From Fusobacterium necrogenes (lineage in GTDB: Bacteria; Fusobacteriota; Fusobacteriia; Fusobacteriales; Fusobacteriaceae), in the NCBI RefSeq assembly GCF_900450765.1, contig NZ_UGGU01000003.1, positions 992,001 through 1,056,000 of the forward strand: DNA of 64,000 nt. The letters run 5' to 3'. Made by a program: the position numbers and the translations under genes. Positions 1 through 8,885 of the stretch are shown one piece after another. The notes under the pieces are model-generated. The model ran no database searches. It was not told where the DNA came from and was given only the letters and a program-made list of their open reading frames with translations. Every line of letters starts with the position of its first letter. Position 1 is the stretch's first letter.

Positions 1-2
1 CA

Positions 3-404
3 ATTATAGCTTCTCATTCTAATGTTAAAGCTCTTTGTGATCATAAAAGAAACCTGACTGATGAACAGATAAAAGCAATAGCTAAAAGAGATGGAGTTAT
101 AGGTATCAATGCTTATAAAAAGTTTTTAGCACGAGATAGATATAAACAAAATCTAGAAAGATACGTAGATCATATAGAGCATATTATATCATTAGTAGGG
201 ATAAAACATGCAGCTCTTGGTTTTGACTTTTGTGAATATCTATATATTGATAAAAAAGATGAAGATATTAATCCAATAGGATTAGAAAATGCCTCAAAAG
301 CTGTATCTGTATTAGAAGAACTATATAAAAGAGGCTATAATGAAAATGATATAAGAAAAATAGCTTTTGAAAACTTTATGAGAATAACTGAAATGATATT
401 ATAA
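3..404 (+). CDS. Membrane dipeptidase (peptidase M19), C-terminal part, cut by window edge
   Basis: The first 133 codons visible are the C-terminal end of a zinc dipeptidase of the renal dipeptidase family (M19), which cleaves dipeptides. The reading frame enters at base 3 and stops with TAA at 402-404. The stretch IIASHSN, followed about ten residues later by HKRN, matches the conserved SHSN...RN segment of the family. The later block GVIGIN and the segment GFDFCEY correspond to the usual GVIGIN and GSDFDG blocks, the latter modified. The start lies outside the window, so length and any signal peptide cannot be judged. It converges on the RNase M5 gene with only six bases between the stop codons. 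Confidence 0.8.
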   Translation: MIASHSNVKALCDHKRNLTDEQIKAIAKRDGVIGINAYKKFLARDRYKQNLERYVDHIEHIISLVGIKHAALGFDFCEYLYIDKKDEDINPIGLENASKAVSVLEELYKRGYNENDIRKIAFENFMRITEMIL

Positions 405-410
405 AACTCT

Positions 411-959
411 TTATTTTATGGAGTTGAGAGCTTTCTCAAACTCCTCTTTTGTTATTCCATATCTATTTAATTTAGAAAGAAATTGTTTACCATTAGAATA
501 TCCTATACCTAATTTTCCTCCAACCTTTTCTCTTCTTTCACTTGCTTCTATTCCACCAACTAATCCACACTCCATAAGATAAGTCATAGTAAAACTACTT
601 TGTAACTCCTTTTCTACTGTACATTTTGCCTTTTCCAAAGCTTTTATAATAGATTCTGGCGAAGCATTTTCTACACCTATATCTCCATCTTTTGTTCCTT
701 CACTTCTTCTTATGTAAGCGTCCTTTGCATCAGGAAAAAATTTATGTATATATTTTCTTATCTCATTTCCAGCATAATCAGGATCAGTTAAAATTATTAC
801 TCCTCTGTTTTTTTGAGCTACTCTTATTCTTTCAATATTCTCTTTTTTTCTTACAGCAAATCCATTTACTTGTATCACTTCAGCATCTACAGCAGATTTT
901 ACAGCTGCTATATCATCTCTACCTTCCACTACTATTATCTCTTTTATCATCTTTTTCAT
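411..959 (-). CDS. rnmV: Ribonuclease M5
   Basis: RNase M5 carries out the final 5-prime and 3-prime trimming of 5S rRNA precursors in bacteria that have it. The 182-residue protein begins with a TOPRIM domain: VVEGRDD has the catalytic glutamate (E12) and TDPD has the paired aspartates (D59, D61). These are followed by the family block PDAKDAYIRR and GVENASPE, and a C-terminal helical RNA-binding part. Length fits the family (about 180 residues). The start codon overlaps the stop of the upstream esterase gene as ATGA, so the two are translationally coupled. It is not next to ksgA/rsmA, its usual partner in Bacillus. Confidence 0.92.
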   Translation of the reverse strand: MKKMIKEIIVVEGRDDIAAVKSAVDAEVIQVNGFAVRKKENIERIRVAQKNRGVIILTDPDYAGNEIRKYIHKFFPDAKDAYIRRSEGTKDGDIGVENASPESIIKALEKAKCTVEKELQSSFTMTYLMECGLVGGIEASERREKVGGKLGIGYSNGKQFLSKLNRYGITKEEFEKALNSIK

Positions 960-1984
960 TCTACATTCCTTATCTTTTCATTAAAATATATTAAAAAGTT
1001 TTTTAAATCTCTTGCTACATACTCCCAAGTATGTGTTTCATCCTTACAAAGATACCCTACAAAATTATAATTATGCTTCTTCATTCTTCCTACGGTGTCT
1101 ATCCATTGCTGTAGCATTAGATAAGGCTCTATATCCTTTTCTCCAACACTTGTATAAAAATATCTATTCTCATACTTAGATCTATCTAATCTTTTTATCA
1201 TTGTATATGGGTCTTCTTTTAATATCTTATATCCCCAAGAACCAAAAACTCTTAAAAAATGAAGTTTATCCTCATTATTAAATAATCTCTTTGGAATATA
1301 AAGAAAACTAAAAAATCTAATGACTCTTCTATTGACACTCATTCTAACAATACTAGTAGCTCCAGAAAAACTTCCTATCACTTTAAAAATTTCCAAATGT
1401 CTAAGTCCTAATTTAAAAGCTCCATAACCTCCCATTGAAAATCCTGCAATTCCAAAATTAGATTTAGGAAACTCTTTTTTTAAACCTGATACTATCTCCT
1501 TTATGATATATCTCTCATACTGGTGTGATTTATCCCTATAAAAATTAGTATACCACCCCATACCATCGCAACCAGAATTAATAAGTACTATATTCATTTT
1601 TTGTATTTTTCCAGATTTTAGCAATATAAGATAATTTTCTCTTATTCTCCCTCTTTCTAACCAATCATCTGGACAATCCCTGAGTCCATGAAGTAAGATA
1701 AGACAAGGTAAGCTATCACTTACCTCACCTTTATTCCTTATAACTACATATTCCAATTCTTCATTTATATATTCTTTTGAAGTTGTAACTCTTCTCTCAA
1801 CAAATAAATCTTTTTCTAAATCTTTAACTACCTCATCATAATCAAAATCTTTATTCTCTATAAAAGTTATCTCTTTAAATTGAAGAACTTTTTGTACTTT
1901 CTTTAAAACTTTAAATGAGTATGAATAAGTAACTATATAAAATATTAACCCCAAACTTAATAAGATTATAAAAACTTTTATCAT
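956..1984 (-). CDS. Membrane-anchored alpha/beta-hydrolase, esterase D-like
   Basis: This is a probable serine esterase of the putative esterase (esterase D / tributyrin esterase) family. An N-terminal hydrophobic segment (residues 3-20) should anchor it in the inner membrane, with a linker of about 70 residues before the hydrolase domain. The domain shows LILLHG (oxyanion region), the nucleophile elbow GFSMGG with Ser183, a candidate Asp in VGEKDIEP, and the C-terminal DETHTWEY block whose His completes the triad. The substrate is unknown. It overlaps rnmV by four bases and follows asnS by 13 bases, so all three are probably one transcript. Confidence 0.8.
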   Translation of the reverse strand: MIKVFIILLSLGLIFYIVTYSYSFKVLKKVQKVLQFKEITFIENKDFDYDEVVKDLEKDLFVERRVTTSKEYINEELEYVVIRNKGEVSDSLPCLILLHGLRDCPDDWLERGRIRENYLILLKSGKIQKMNIVLINSGCDGMGWYTNFYRDKSHQYERYIIKEIVSGLKKEFPKSNFGIAGFSMGGYGAFKLGLRHLEIFKVIGSFSGATSIVRMSVNRRVIRFFSFLYIPKRLFNNEDKLHFLRVFGSWGYKILKEDPYTMIKRLDRSKYENRYFYTSVGEKDIEPYLMLQQWIDTVGRMKKHNYNFVGYLCKDETHTWEYVARDLKNFLIYFNEKIRNVE

Positions 1985-1997
1985 ATACCCCTCTTAA

Positions 1998-3389
1998 TTA
2001 AAATTCAGCATTATTAGGTGTTCTAGGGAAAGGAATTACGTCACGGATATTAGTCATTCCTGTTATATACATTATAATTCTTTCAAATCCTAGTCCATAT
2101 CCAGAGTGTGGGAAGCTTCCAAATCTTCTTAAATCTAGATAGAATTCATAATCCTCTGGTTTCATTCCTAATTCAGTTATTCTATTTTCTAGTATCTCTA
2201 AACTATCTTCTCTTTGAGAACCTCCTATTATCTCTCCAATTCCTGGTGCTAATAGATCCATAGCTCTTACAGTTTTTCCATCTGGATTAAGTTTCATATA
2301 AAAAGCTTTGATATCTTTAGGATAATCAGTTAAGAATACTGGCTTTTTGAAATACTCTTCAGCTAAATATCTCTCATGCTCACTTTGTAAGTCGATTCCC
2401 CATTCAACTGGATAATCAAATTTCTTACCAGATTTTAGTAATATATCTATTGCTTCTGTATATGTTAATCTTCCAAAGTCACTATTTAATACGTTATTTA
2501 ATTTGTCAAATAATCCTTTTTCAATGAAGTTATTGAAGAACTCCATCTCTTCTGGACACTCGTCCATTACAAATTTGATTATATATTTAACCATTGATTC
2601 AGCTAGTTCCATATTTGCCTCTAAATCAGCAAAAGCAATTTCTGGCTCTATCATCCAGAACTCAGAAGCGTGTCTAGCTGTATTAGAGTTTTCTGCTCTA
2701 AATGTAGGTCCAAATGTATATATATTTCTAAATGCTGAACAGAAAGTTTCTCCACTTAATTGTCCACTTACTGTTAAGTTAGTTTCTTTTCCAAAGAAGT
2801 CTTTAGAATTATCTACTGTTCCATCTTCTTTTTTAGGCAGGCTGTTTAAATCTAGAGTAGTTACTCTAAACATCTCTCCTGCTCCCTCACAGTCAGAACC
2901 TGTTATGATTGGAGTATGTACATAAACAAATCCATTCTCTTGGAAGAATTTATGTATAGCATAAGCTACTACTGACCTTACTCTAAATACTGCTGAGAAA
3001 GTATTTGTTCTTGGTCTTAAGTGAGCTTTTGTTCTTAAGTATTCAAAAGTGTGTCTTTTATTTTGTAAAGGATATTCTAAGTCAGCTTTTTGGAATACAT
3101 TTATCTCTTCAGCCATTATTTCAAAAGCTTGTCCAGCTCCTTGTGATTTCACTAATTTTCCTTTTACCTCTATCGAAGATATTATAGATAGACGAGAGAC
3201 TTCTTCAAAGTTACTAAGTCTTGTATCAAATACAACCTGTACTCCTTTGAAAAAAGAACCATCATTTACTTCAATAAATCCAAAGTTCTTTTGGTCTCTT
3301 ATCTTTTTTACCCAACCATTTATTATAACTTCTTGGTCTAGATATTTTTCTGTCTCTCTATATAGAGATTTTACTGTATTTTTTTCCAT
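1998..3389 (-). CDS. asnS: Asparaginyl-tRNA synthetase
   Basis: AsnRS charges tRNA-Asn with asparagine in the cytoplasm. The 463-residue length is typical. An N-terminal OB-fold (about 15-100, with the anticodon-binding [18 protein letters not shown]-type strand pattern) precedes a class II catalytic core. Motif 2 is seen as [21 protein letters not shown]-like sequence around residues 230-250 (FRAE and RHASEFW are diagnostic). Motif 3 is GLGFERI near the C-terminus. The RHASEFWM form and [13 protein letters not shown] favour AsnRS over AspRS. It lies 18 bases after the DUF896 gene and is probably read from the promoter upstream of that gene. Confidence 0.95.
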   Translation of the reverse strand: MEKNTVKSLYRETEKYLDQEVIINGWVKKIRDQKNFGFIEVNDGSFFKGVQVVFDTRLSNFEEVSRLSIISSIEVKGKLVKSQGAGQAFEIMAEEINVFQKADLEYPLQNKRHTFEYLRTKAHLRPRTNTFSAVFRVRSVVAYAIHKFFQENGFVYVHTPIITGSDCEGAGEMFRVTTLDLNSLPKKEDGTVDNSKDFFGKETNLTVSGQLSGETFCSAFRNIYTFGPTFRAENSNTARHASEFWMIEPEIAFADLEANMELAESMVKYIIKFVMDECPEEMEFFNNFIEKGLFDKLNNVLNSDFGRLTYTEAIDILLKSGKKFDYPVEWGIDLQSEHERYLAEEYFKKPVFLTDYPKDIKAFYMKLNPDGKTVRAMDLLAPGIGEIIGGSQREDSLEILENRITELGMKPEDYEFYLDLRRFGSFPHSGYGLGFERIIMYITGMTNIRDVIPFPRTPNNAEF

Positions 3390-3407
3390 TATATATGCCC
3401 CCGTAAA

Positions 3408-3614
3408 TTATATTATCTTGAATTTATTATCATTTTTGGTTTCTACATCTACAATTTTTATCTTGTCAAGATGTCCTCTAACTTGAGCTTTAAACTTTTC
3501 TAAATATAAGTGCCTATACTTTTCTCTCTCTTCTTTTTCTGCCTCTGTTAACTCTCTTTCTCTAGCAAGCTTTGAGAAATAATTAACTTTGGCTATAATA
3601 TTTTTCATCTCCAT
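3408..3614 (-). CDS. DUF896 / UPF0291 (YnzC-like) small protein
   Basis: A 68-residue, charged helical protein of the DUF896 family (YnzC-like), whose molecular role is not established. The N-terminal pattern is typical: two helices with INYFSKLARERELTEAEKEE-type spacing (here KVNYFSKLARERELTEAE), then REKYRHLYLEKFKAQVRGHLDKIKIVD. Members are usually cytosolic and are expressed with SOS or housekeeping genes in Firmicutes. The start is supported by an AGGAG seven bases upstream. It appears to be the first gene of the unit running into asnS. Confidence 0.85.
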   Translation of the reverse strand: MEMKNIIAKVNYFSKLARERELTEAEKEEREKYRHLYLEKFKAQVRGHLDKIKIVDVETKNDNKFKII

Positions 3615-3647
3615 TTTACTACTCCTATTTTTTAATATATTCAGAAT

Positions 3648-3677
3648 ATTATATCATTTTTCTAAACAATAAAGCAA
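3648..3677 (-). promoter_or_regulatory. Sigma-70-type promoter for DUF896-asnS unit
   Basis: Read on the minus strand, TTGCTT (3672-3677) is followed after 18 bases by TATAAT (3648-3653). A TG two bases before the -10 box makes it an extended -10. The likely transcript starts about 30 bases before the DUF896 start codon. Seen in sequence; activity is inferred. Confidence 0.6.
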
Positions 3678-3692
3678 ACATTTTCCATCAAA

Positions 3693-4373
3693 CTATACAT
3701 TTAAATATTTTTTTATCTCTCTTTTATTAAACTTAAATACAGGCATTCCACTAGAATACGGAGACAAGTCATACTCTAAAAATATAAACACAACATTATC
3801 TCCTTCAAAATAAACTACTGCATTATTTATATCTGCTTCAGCATTATCAAAGAAAATTACCTCTTTTCCTTTTGTATTTAACACTCTCTCTTTATTCTTT
3901 ATTTTATCATTTATCATCATATTAAAATATTCAATAGCATCATCTGTAAAAATTTTATCCAAACTTAAAATACTTCTCTCTTTTAAACTCATATTATAAC
4001 TTTCTACATTATTCATAGAATGGGCACCACCCTTATAAACATTAGTTAAAACAGATATAGAAAGTATTCCAAAACTATTTTTATGATTTTCAAAAGATAT
4101 GTATGCCTCTTCTATACCTCCATCATTTTCTTTATTAGAAAGATTTTCTATAATATATCTCATATTCTCTTGCATAGTGAGATTAAAATATGTAAAATCT
4201 TCACTTTTTTCATCCTTTATTTGAGGAATTTTTATATCATATTTATAAAATTCGCCCTCTTCTTTATAATCAGCTGATACAATAGATATAGACTTATCTA
4301 CTGGCCTAATCTGACTATATCCTATTAAAGCTAAAGCAAGAACTAAGACTAAAAAATATATAATTTTTTTCAT
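3693..4373 (-). CDS. DUF3298-type exported protein
   Basis: A 226-residue protein with an N-terminal hydrophobic signal or anchor (residues 3-18, KKIIYFLVLVLALALIGY) and a periplasmic domain of the DUF4163/DUF3298 type, known from RsiV-like anti-sigma factors and lysozyme-responsive proteins. Diagnostic stretches are VYKGGAHS in the middle and FLEYDLSPYSSGMPVFKF near the end, which match the usual GGAHG and Y.LAPYAxG patterns. There is no cytoplasmic anti-sigma domain and no sigma gene next to it, so regulation of a sigma factor should not be assumed. The function is unknown. It lies 15 bases downstream of the next gene and may be co-transcribed with it. Confidence 0.7.
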   Translation of the reverse strand: MKKIIYFLVLVLALALIGYSQIRPVDKSISIVSADYKEEGEFYKYDIKIPQIKDEKSEDFTYFNLTMQENMRYIIENLSNKENDGGIEEAYISFENHKNSFGILSISVLTNVYKGGAHSMNNVESYNMSLKERSILSLDKIFTDDAIEYFNMMINDKIKNKERVLNTKGKEVIFFDNAEADINNAVVYFEGDNVVFIFLEYDLSPYSSGMPVFKFNKREIKKYLNV

Positions 4374-4388
4374 ACGTACCCCCTTAGA

Positions 4389-5264
4389 TTACCTTACCCC
4401 TACTATTTCATATTTCTTTAATAAAAAAGCTGGATGATAAGACTCTTTTGCCTCTCTTAAACCTTCATCTCCAAAGTCATCTTCACGGTTAATGTATTTG
4501 CAATTAGAAAACTCCATTTGAACAAATAAATAATTAATTGCTTGATAACTTCCAACATAATTACTTAGCCCTTTTTCAATGTGTATTACTGCATACTCAT
4601 CATCTAATTTCTCTCCAATAGTATAAGCTATAATATTCCCATCTACTCTTATAAAAGCTCCTATCAAATCCAAATTATCATAATTATGTAAAATATTCAT
4701 GATTCCTAAATTTTCATTATTTAATATTGGAATAGAATAACAGCCTCTAGTTTGGCACCAATTCTCTTGAAACTCTATAACTTCAGCTATATTATTCTTT
4801 CCTATTCTTTCATATACATAATTATACAATTTATTAAAGTTATTTATTCTATTTTTTTTCTTAGAATATTTTCTTCCTTTTAAAGTTCTTAAATCTTGAG
4901 AATTATATATATAATCAAAGCTTTCTCTTCTTTCCTCTAAGATAAACTCCTTCTCTAAAAGATTTTTCCAATATTCAGGAACTAAAATAATTTTTTTCCC
5001 ACTTTCTATAATTTTTTTAATCACCATTTTCCATTCAGATAAATTTATGCTACTTTCATCTTTAGGAATAGGCATGTAATAATATTCTTCATTCTCATAT
5101 ATTCCTTTTATAATAAGTACTCCATCTTTTATTTTATACTGTGTTTTTTCTCCTATACTCCATAATATTTGATTTGTAAAATTATAGTCACAAGTATTAA
5201 ATCTCTTTTTGGTATATTCATCTATAATTTTCTTGTCTTGAATCTCAAGATTTTTCCATTCCAT
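4389..5264 (-). CDS. DUF2156 (GNAT-like, LPG-synthase C-terminal domain) protein
   Basis: A 291-residue soluble protein resembling DUF2156, the acyltransferase-like domain found at the C-terminus of phosphatidylglycerol lysyltransferases (MprF) and as stand-alone proteins. Readable features are the N-terminal FTNQILWS, a basic KGRKYSKKKNRINNF segment, and the C-terminal half with VDGNIIAYTIGEKL, HIEKGL and CKYINREDDFGDEGLREAKESYHP. The last of these is the most characteristic block of the family. No membrane segment is visible, so it is not a full MprF. Its substrate is unknown; an aminoacyl transfer is possible. It precedes the DUF3298 gene and follows a small membrane protein gene. Confidence 0.75.
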   Translation of the reverse strand: MEWKNLEIQDKKIIDEYTKKRFNTCDYNFTNQILWSIGEKTQYKIKDGVLIIKGIYENEEYYYMPIPKDESSINLSEWKMVIKKIIESGKKIILVPEYWKNLLEKEFILEERRESFDYIYNSQDLRTLKGRKYSKKKNRINNFNKLYNYVYERIGKNNIAEVIEFQENWCQTRGCYSIPILNNENLGIMNILHNYDNLDLIGAFIRVDGNIIAYTIGEKLDDEYAVIHIEKGLSNYVGSYQAINYLFVQMEFSNCKYINREDDFGDEGLREAKESYHPAFLLKKYEIVGVR

Positions 5265-5288
5265 TTCTGTTTCTCCTCCGAAGTCTTT

Positions 5289-5567
5289 TTACTTAAACCT
5301 ATATTTAAATTTTTTCTTTTTTTTATTTGTAATTCTTCCTGTCATAATTGTAATAAAAAGTGGTAATATCCCTACAATTAATATTGTTACAACCATAGAT
5401 ATATTTTTTGAAATCTTTAATTTATAGCTCAAAGTCTGTGACAATGAAACTAAAATCTCCAATGGATTAGTATAGTATAATTGTCCAAAAGGTGGCATAC
5501 ATAACTCAACTCCATAAATTATTGCTAAAAATACACCTATAAATAATATCAATTTAAAAAGTAACAT
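5289..5567 (-). CDS. Small membrane protein of unknown function
   Basis: A 92-residue protein I do not recognise. It has two clear hydrophobic segments, residues 3-20 (LFKLILFIGVFLAIIYGV) and about 58-78 (SMVVTILIVGILPLFITI). Between them is a loop containing CMPPFGQLYY, and the C-terminus is strongly basic (TNKKKKKFKYRFK), which would be cytoplasmic by the positive-inside rule. The start has a good AGGAGGTAAT ribosome-binding site. It lies 24 bases upstream of the DUF2156 gene and about 35 bases after dinB, so it may belong to either unit. Confidence 0.6.
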   Translation of the reverse strand: MLLFKLILFIGVFLAIIYGVELCMPPFGQLYYTNPLEILVSLSQTLSYKLKISKNISMVVTILIVGILPLFITIMTGRITNKKKKKFKYRFK

Positions 5568-5602
5568 AGATATTACCTCCTAATCTTTTTAATATATTAT
5601 AT

Positions 5603-6649
5603 CTAAAAAAAACTCAATTGCCTAATAGATTTTTTTGTCAAATTTCCAAATGAAATTCCAAGTAATCTGACTCCAAATTCCTTTTCAACTCCATCATAAA
5701 GGTCCTCTAGACTTTCAAAAAGGATTTGTCTACTATCAGTTGGAATTGTAAAGCTTTTTGAGCGTGTTATAAGCTCGCCATTTGAAAATTTTATTTTTAA
5801 AATTACCGTTTTAGCTATTAACCCCTCTTTTATCAGTCTATTATAGGAATAGTCAAAAATCTGTTCTAGTTCCTTTTTAATATTTCCTTCAGAATCTAAA
5901 GAATATCTATACGTATTTTCATTTCCTATTGAATGAATTGCTCTTTGATAATCTATCTCCTCATGGTCTATTCCACGACAGGAAAGATATAGTAACTCAC
6001 CTCTAGACTTTCCATATTTTCCAATCAACTCCATCAAAGTATATTTATATAGATCTTCTACTTTATGTATTTTATCCTTATTTAAAAGTTCTTTAAACTT
6101 ATTTCCAACTCCTTGAATAATTTTTACATCTTTATCTCTTAAATACTCCATAAATTCTTGTTGTGAACTAAATATGTAATCTCCACCTGGTTTATTTATT
6201 CCACTTGCTATTTTAGCACTCAACTTATTGATCCCTATCCCAACTGAGCAAGTAAGACCAGTATGATATTTTATTCTTTCTTTAAATTTCTCAGCAAAGC
6301 TTTTCAAACTAGGAAATTTTTTTATAACTTCAGTTATATCTACATATCCTTCATCTAATGCAATAAATTCAACTTTTTCTGTTATTTTCAATACTAAACT
6401 TTGAATTTTTTGAGAAACTTTTATATACTTATCTTTATCTACTGGAACAACCAAAAGATGAGGACAAAGCTTCTTTGCTTCAAATACATTCATTGCTGAA
6501 TGTATGCCATATTTTCTAGCTTTGTAACTTGCTGTTGTCACCACTCCACCACCTACTACCAAAGGTAGATTTTTATATTTGGGGTTATCCCTTATCTCAA
6601 TGGAGGCATAAAAACAATCCATATCATAATGCATGATTATTCTCTTCAC
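5603..6649 (-). CDS. dinB: DNA polymerase IV (Y-family)
   Basis: Translesion polymerase of the DinB branch. The palm starts with MHYDMDCFYASIE, which supplies the first metal-binding aspartate; the second site is LDEGYVD (usually IDEAYLD), with two conservative changes. SVGIGINKLSAKIASGINKPGG and the helix-hairpin-helix segment IQGVGNKFKELL follow, and the little-finger domain ends in a short QLSFF tail that looks like a beta-clamp binding motif. Length is 348, normal for the family. The start is GTG, chosen because AAGGAG lies five bases upstream; an ATG five codons later has no suitable site. No LexA-type box was recognised. Confidence 0.93.
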   Translation of the reverse strand: MKRIIMHYDMDCFYASIEIRDNPKYKNLPLVVGGGVVTTASYKARKYGIHSAMNVFEAKKLCPHLLVVPVDKDKYIKVSQKIQSLVLKITEKVEFIALDEGYVDITEVIKKFPSLKSFAEKFKERIKYHTGLTCSVGIGINKLSAKIASGINKPGGDYIFSSQQEFMEYLRDKDVKIIQGVGNKFKELLNKDKIHKVEDLYKYTLMELIGKYGKSRGELLYLSCRGIDHEEIDYQRAIHSIGNENTYRYSLDSEGNIKKELEQIFDYSYNRLIKEGLIAKTVILKIKFSNGELITRSKSFTIPTDSRQILFESLEDLYDGVEKEFGVRLLGISFGNLTKKSIRQLSFF

Positions 6650-6742
6650 TTACTCTCCTTTTTATATTTTCAATATATAGTACAATTAAAATATATGAAT
6701 TCCTCTCTTTATAATTTAAACGAGCTAAATTTCATAAAATAT

Positions 6743-8101
6743 TTATACTTCTCTCCCTAAAGCAGATCTCCACTGTATCTTAGTAACTATATAAAAAAAT
6801 ATTGTTCCCGCCACATAATTAGAAACTAAATTTCCCCAGAAAACAGAATCTACACCTAACCACTTCTTAGTCATAATTATAAAAATATATCTTATTAACC
6901 ATACTCTTAAAATTCCCATAATAAGCGGAAATTTTGTTCTACCTAAACCTACAAATGCTCCTTGAGATACCATGAATACGCCAAATCCTACTATTGAAAA
7001 GGTATAAATTTTTAAAGAATGATCAGCTATACTAACTATCGCCTCATTGTCCTGGAATAATCTTACCAAATAGTTACTACTTGGTAAAAATAATGCTATT
7101 ATAATCAAAGATATTACAATACTAACCTTACACCCATACATAAATGATTTTTTAGCATTTTTTGATTTTTTTGCACCTATATTTATACTTACCATAGTAG
7201 TCACAGTAGTTCCTATTGAAGCCGGAAGATTAAAACACATAGCATTGATATTACTAGCTATTGTCTGTGCAGTCAAAACATAAGCCCCATACTTTTCAAC
7301 CTCCATATTAATAAGAAAAAAACCAAAATTTATTAAAGAATAAGTCAACATAGTAGGAAAAGCAAGCTTAATCAGTCTTTTTAAAAGAAGAAAATCAAAT
7401 GAAAATCCTTTCAACTCTAGTTTAGTTAAACTTTTTTTCACAAATAAATCATAGTACATCCAAATAGCTATAATTATATATGAACAAAGTGAAGCTAATA
7501 CTGCCCCTATAACACCCCAATGAAGTATAGCTAAAAAAAGAGTATTAAAAACAATTTTCAATACTAATAAAATTATCATCCTAATAAGTGTTGCTTCAGG
7601 TTGCCCTGTTGCATTTTTGATAGCATTAAAAATAGCTGCCATAAATAACATAGGTATAACAATTGAATATAAGCTCAAATAAAGGAATGTATCATATGCT
7701 ATCTCTACACTTATAGTTTTTGAAACTATAGAAGCAAACAGTATTGAAGTGGGTGCTACTACTAATCCTAATATAAATGAAAAAACCATTATCTGAGTGC
7801 AAATTTTTTTTGTTTTCTCTAAGTCTCCACTTCCATTTATTTGGCCTACAATAGCCATAGATGCTACACCTAATCCTTGAGAAAGAGCATTTATTATATT
7901 AATTATTGGTTGCCCAAATCCAATAGCAGCAGCTACTAAATATCCTGAAGTACGATTTAAAAATAATCCATCAGATAGTGGAATAAGAGATTGAACAACT
8001 CCCATCATAAGAGTAGGAAAAGAGAGAAATAATAATGTATTAAGAATATTCCCATTCAAAATCATTTCACGACGTTTCTCAATATTAGTAGATAATCCCA
8101 T
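6743..8101 (-). CDS. MATE-family multidrug/sodium efflux transporter
   Basis: A 452-residue integral membrane protein with about twelve hydrophobic segments in two similar halves, as in MATE antiporters. Near the N-terminus FPTLMMGVVQSLIPLSDGLFLNR corresponds to the family segment P....M.....D....; the second half begins at LKLAFPTMLTYSLINF. AIVGQ.NGSGD after transmembrane helix 2 and TATGQPEATLIRM-like sequence in the middle are typical of the DinF/NorM-like group. The substrate cannot be read from sequence. The start has AAGGAG eight to nine bases upstream. It is alone between dinB and efp; its stop is about 90 bases before the dinB start. Confidence 0.88.
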   Translation of the reverse strand: MGLSTNIEKRREMILNGNILNTLLFLSFPTLMMGVVQSLIPLSDGLFLNRTSGYLVAAAIGFGQPIINIINALSQGLGVASMAIVGQINGSGDLEKTKKICTQIMVFSFILGLVVAPTSILFASIVSKTISVEIAYDTFLYLSLYSIVIPMLFMAAIFNAIKNATGQPEATLIRMIILLVLKIVFNTLFLAILHWGVIGAVLASLCSYIIIAIWMYYDLFVKKSLTKLELKGFSFDFLLLKRLIKLAFPTMLTYSLINFGFFLINMEVEKYGAYVLTAQTIASNINAMCFNLPASIGTTVTTMVSINIGAKKSKNAKKSFMYGCKVSIVISLIIIALFLPSSNYLVRLFQDNEAIVSIADHSLKIYTFSIVGFGVFMVSQGAFVGLGRTKFPLIMGILRVWLIRYIFIIMTKKWLGVDSVFWGNLVSNYVAGTIFFYIVTKIQWRSALGREV

Positions 8102-8226
8102 AAACTCAGCTCCTTGTATTATTTTATACTTTTTTATTAACTTTTATAGTAGATTTTAATAATTACAAAAATATTATTAAAATTTTTATTGAAATAGTAT
8201 TTTGAAATAAAGAGTTCAATATGGCG

Positions 8227-8299
8227 AAAAGGGAAAAGTTTTACATCAAATTACTACTGCCTAATGCAATATTAATTCATCGTAAAATTTTCCCTTTTT
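8227..8299 (-). terminator. Long-stem terminator downstream of efp
   Basis: Two 18-base arms (8227-8244 and 8282-8299, AAAAGGGAAAAGTTTTAC and its near-complement) are separated by 37 bases and lie just after the efp stop. On the minus strand the stem ends in CCCTTTT, and the other strand also gives a T-run, so it could work both ways. The loop is long for an intrinsic terminator, which lowers certainty. Confidence 0.5.
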
Positions 8300-8309
8300 T
8301 ATCTACTAA

Positions 8310-8873
8310 CTACTTTTTAATTCTTTCTACGTATTCGTTAGTTCTAGTATCGATTTTTATCCATTCTCCTTGCTCTACGAATAGAGGAACTTGAATTTCA
8401 AATCCTGTGTTGATTTTAGCTGGTTTTAATACCTTACCAGTAGTATCTCCTCTTAATCCTGGCTCAGTATAAACTATCTCTCTCTCTACGAAAGTAGGTA
8501 ACTCTACTGCAACTGGAGTAGATTCATAGTAAACTACTTCTAATTCCATTTCTTCTTCTAAGTAGTATAAAGCATCTCCTAAATCTTCTTCTTTAAGTTC
8601 GATTTGATCCCAAGTTTCTGGGTTAGAAAAAACATAGAATGCTCCATCATGATAAGAATAAACTGCTTTTACTTTATCAAGTCTGATATCATCCATTTTG
8701 TCATCTGCTTTATAAACAGCATCAGAAATATTTCCTGATATTAGATTTTTCATTTTAAATTTTACAACAGCGGCGTTTCTTCCTGATTTGTTGTACTCAG
8801 ATTTTAAAATTACAAATGGATCATTTCCAATCTTGATTGTGCTTCCTGCCCTTAACTCTTGAGCTATTTTCAT
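8310..8873 (-). CDS. efp: Elongation factor P with Arg32 tip (EarP-dependent type)
   Basis: EF-P binds between the P and E sites and rescues ribosomes stalled on polyproline. The protein has the normal 187 residues and three beta-barrel domains, with the C-terminal signature block TEPGLRGDTTGKVLKPA. The tip loop of domain I reads NKSGRNAAV. Counting from the start Met, the tip residue is Arg32, not the lysine modified by EpmA or the YmfI-type proline loop. This is the form found in Pseudomonas and Neisseria, where Arg32 is rhamnosylated by EarP. The earP gene lies 12 bases upstream in the same operon, which supports the assignment strongly. Confidence 0.96.
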   Translation of the reverse strand: MKIAQELRAGSTIKIGNDPFVILKSEYNKSGRNAAVVKFKMKNLISGNISDAVYKADDKMDDIRLDKVKAVYSYHDGAFYVFSNPETWDQIELKEEDLGDALYYLEEEMELEVVYYESTPVAVELPTFVEREIVYTEPGLRGDTTGKVLKPAKINTGFEIQVPLFVEQGEWIKIDTRTNEYVERIKK

Positions 8874-8885
8874 TTGTAAACCTCC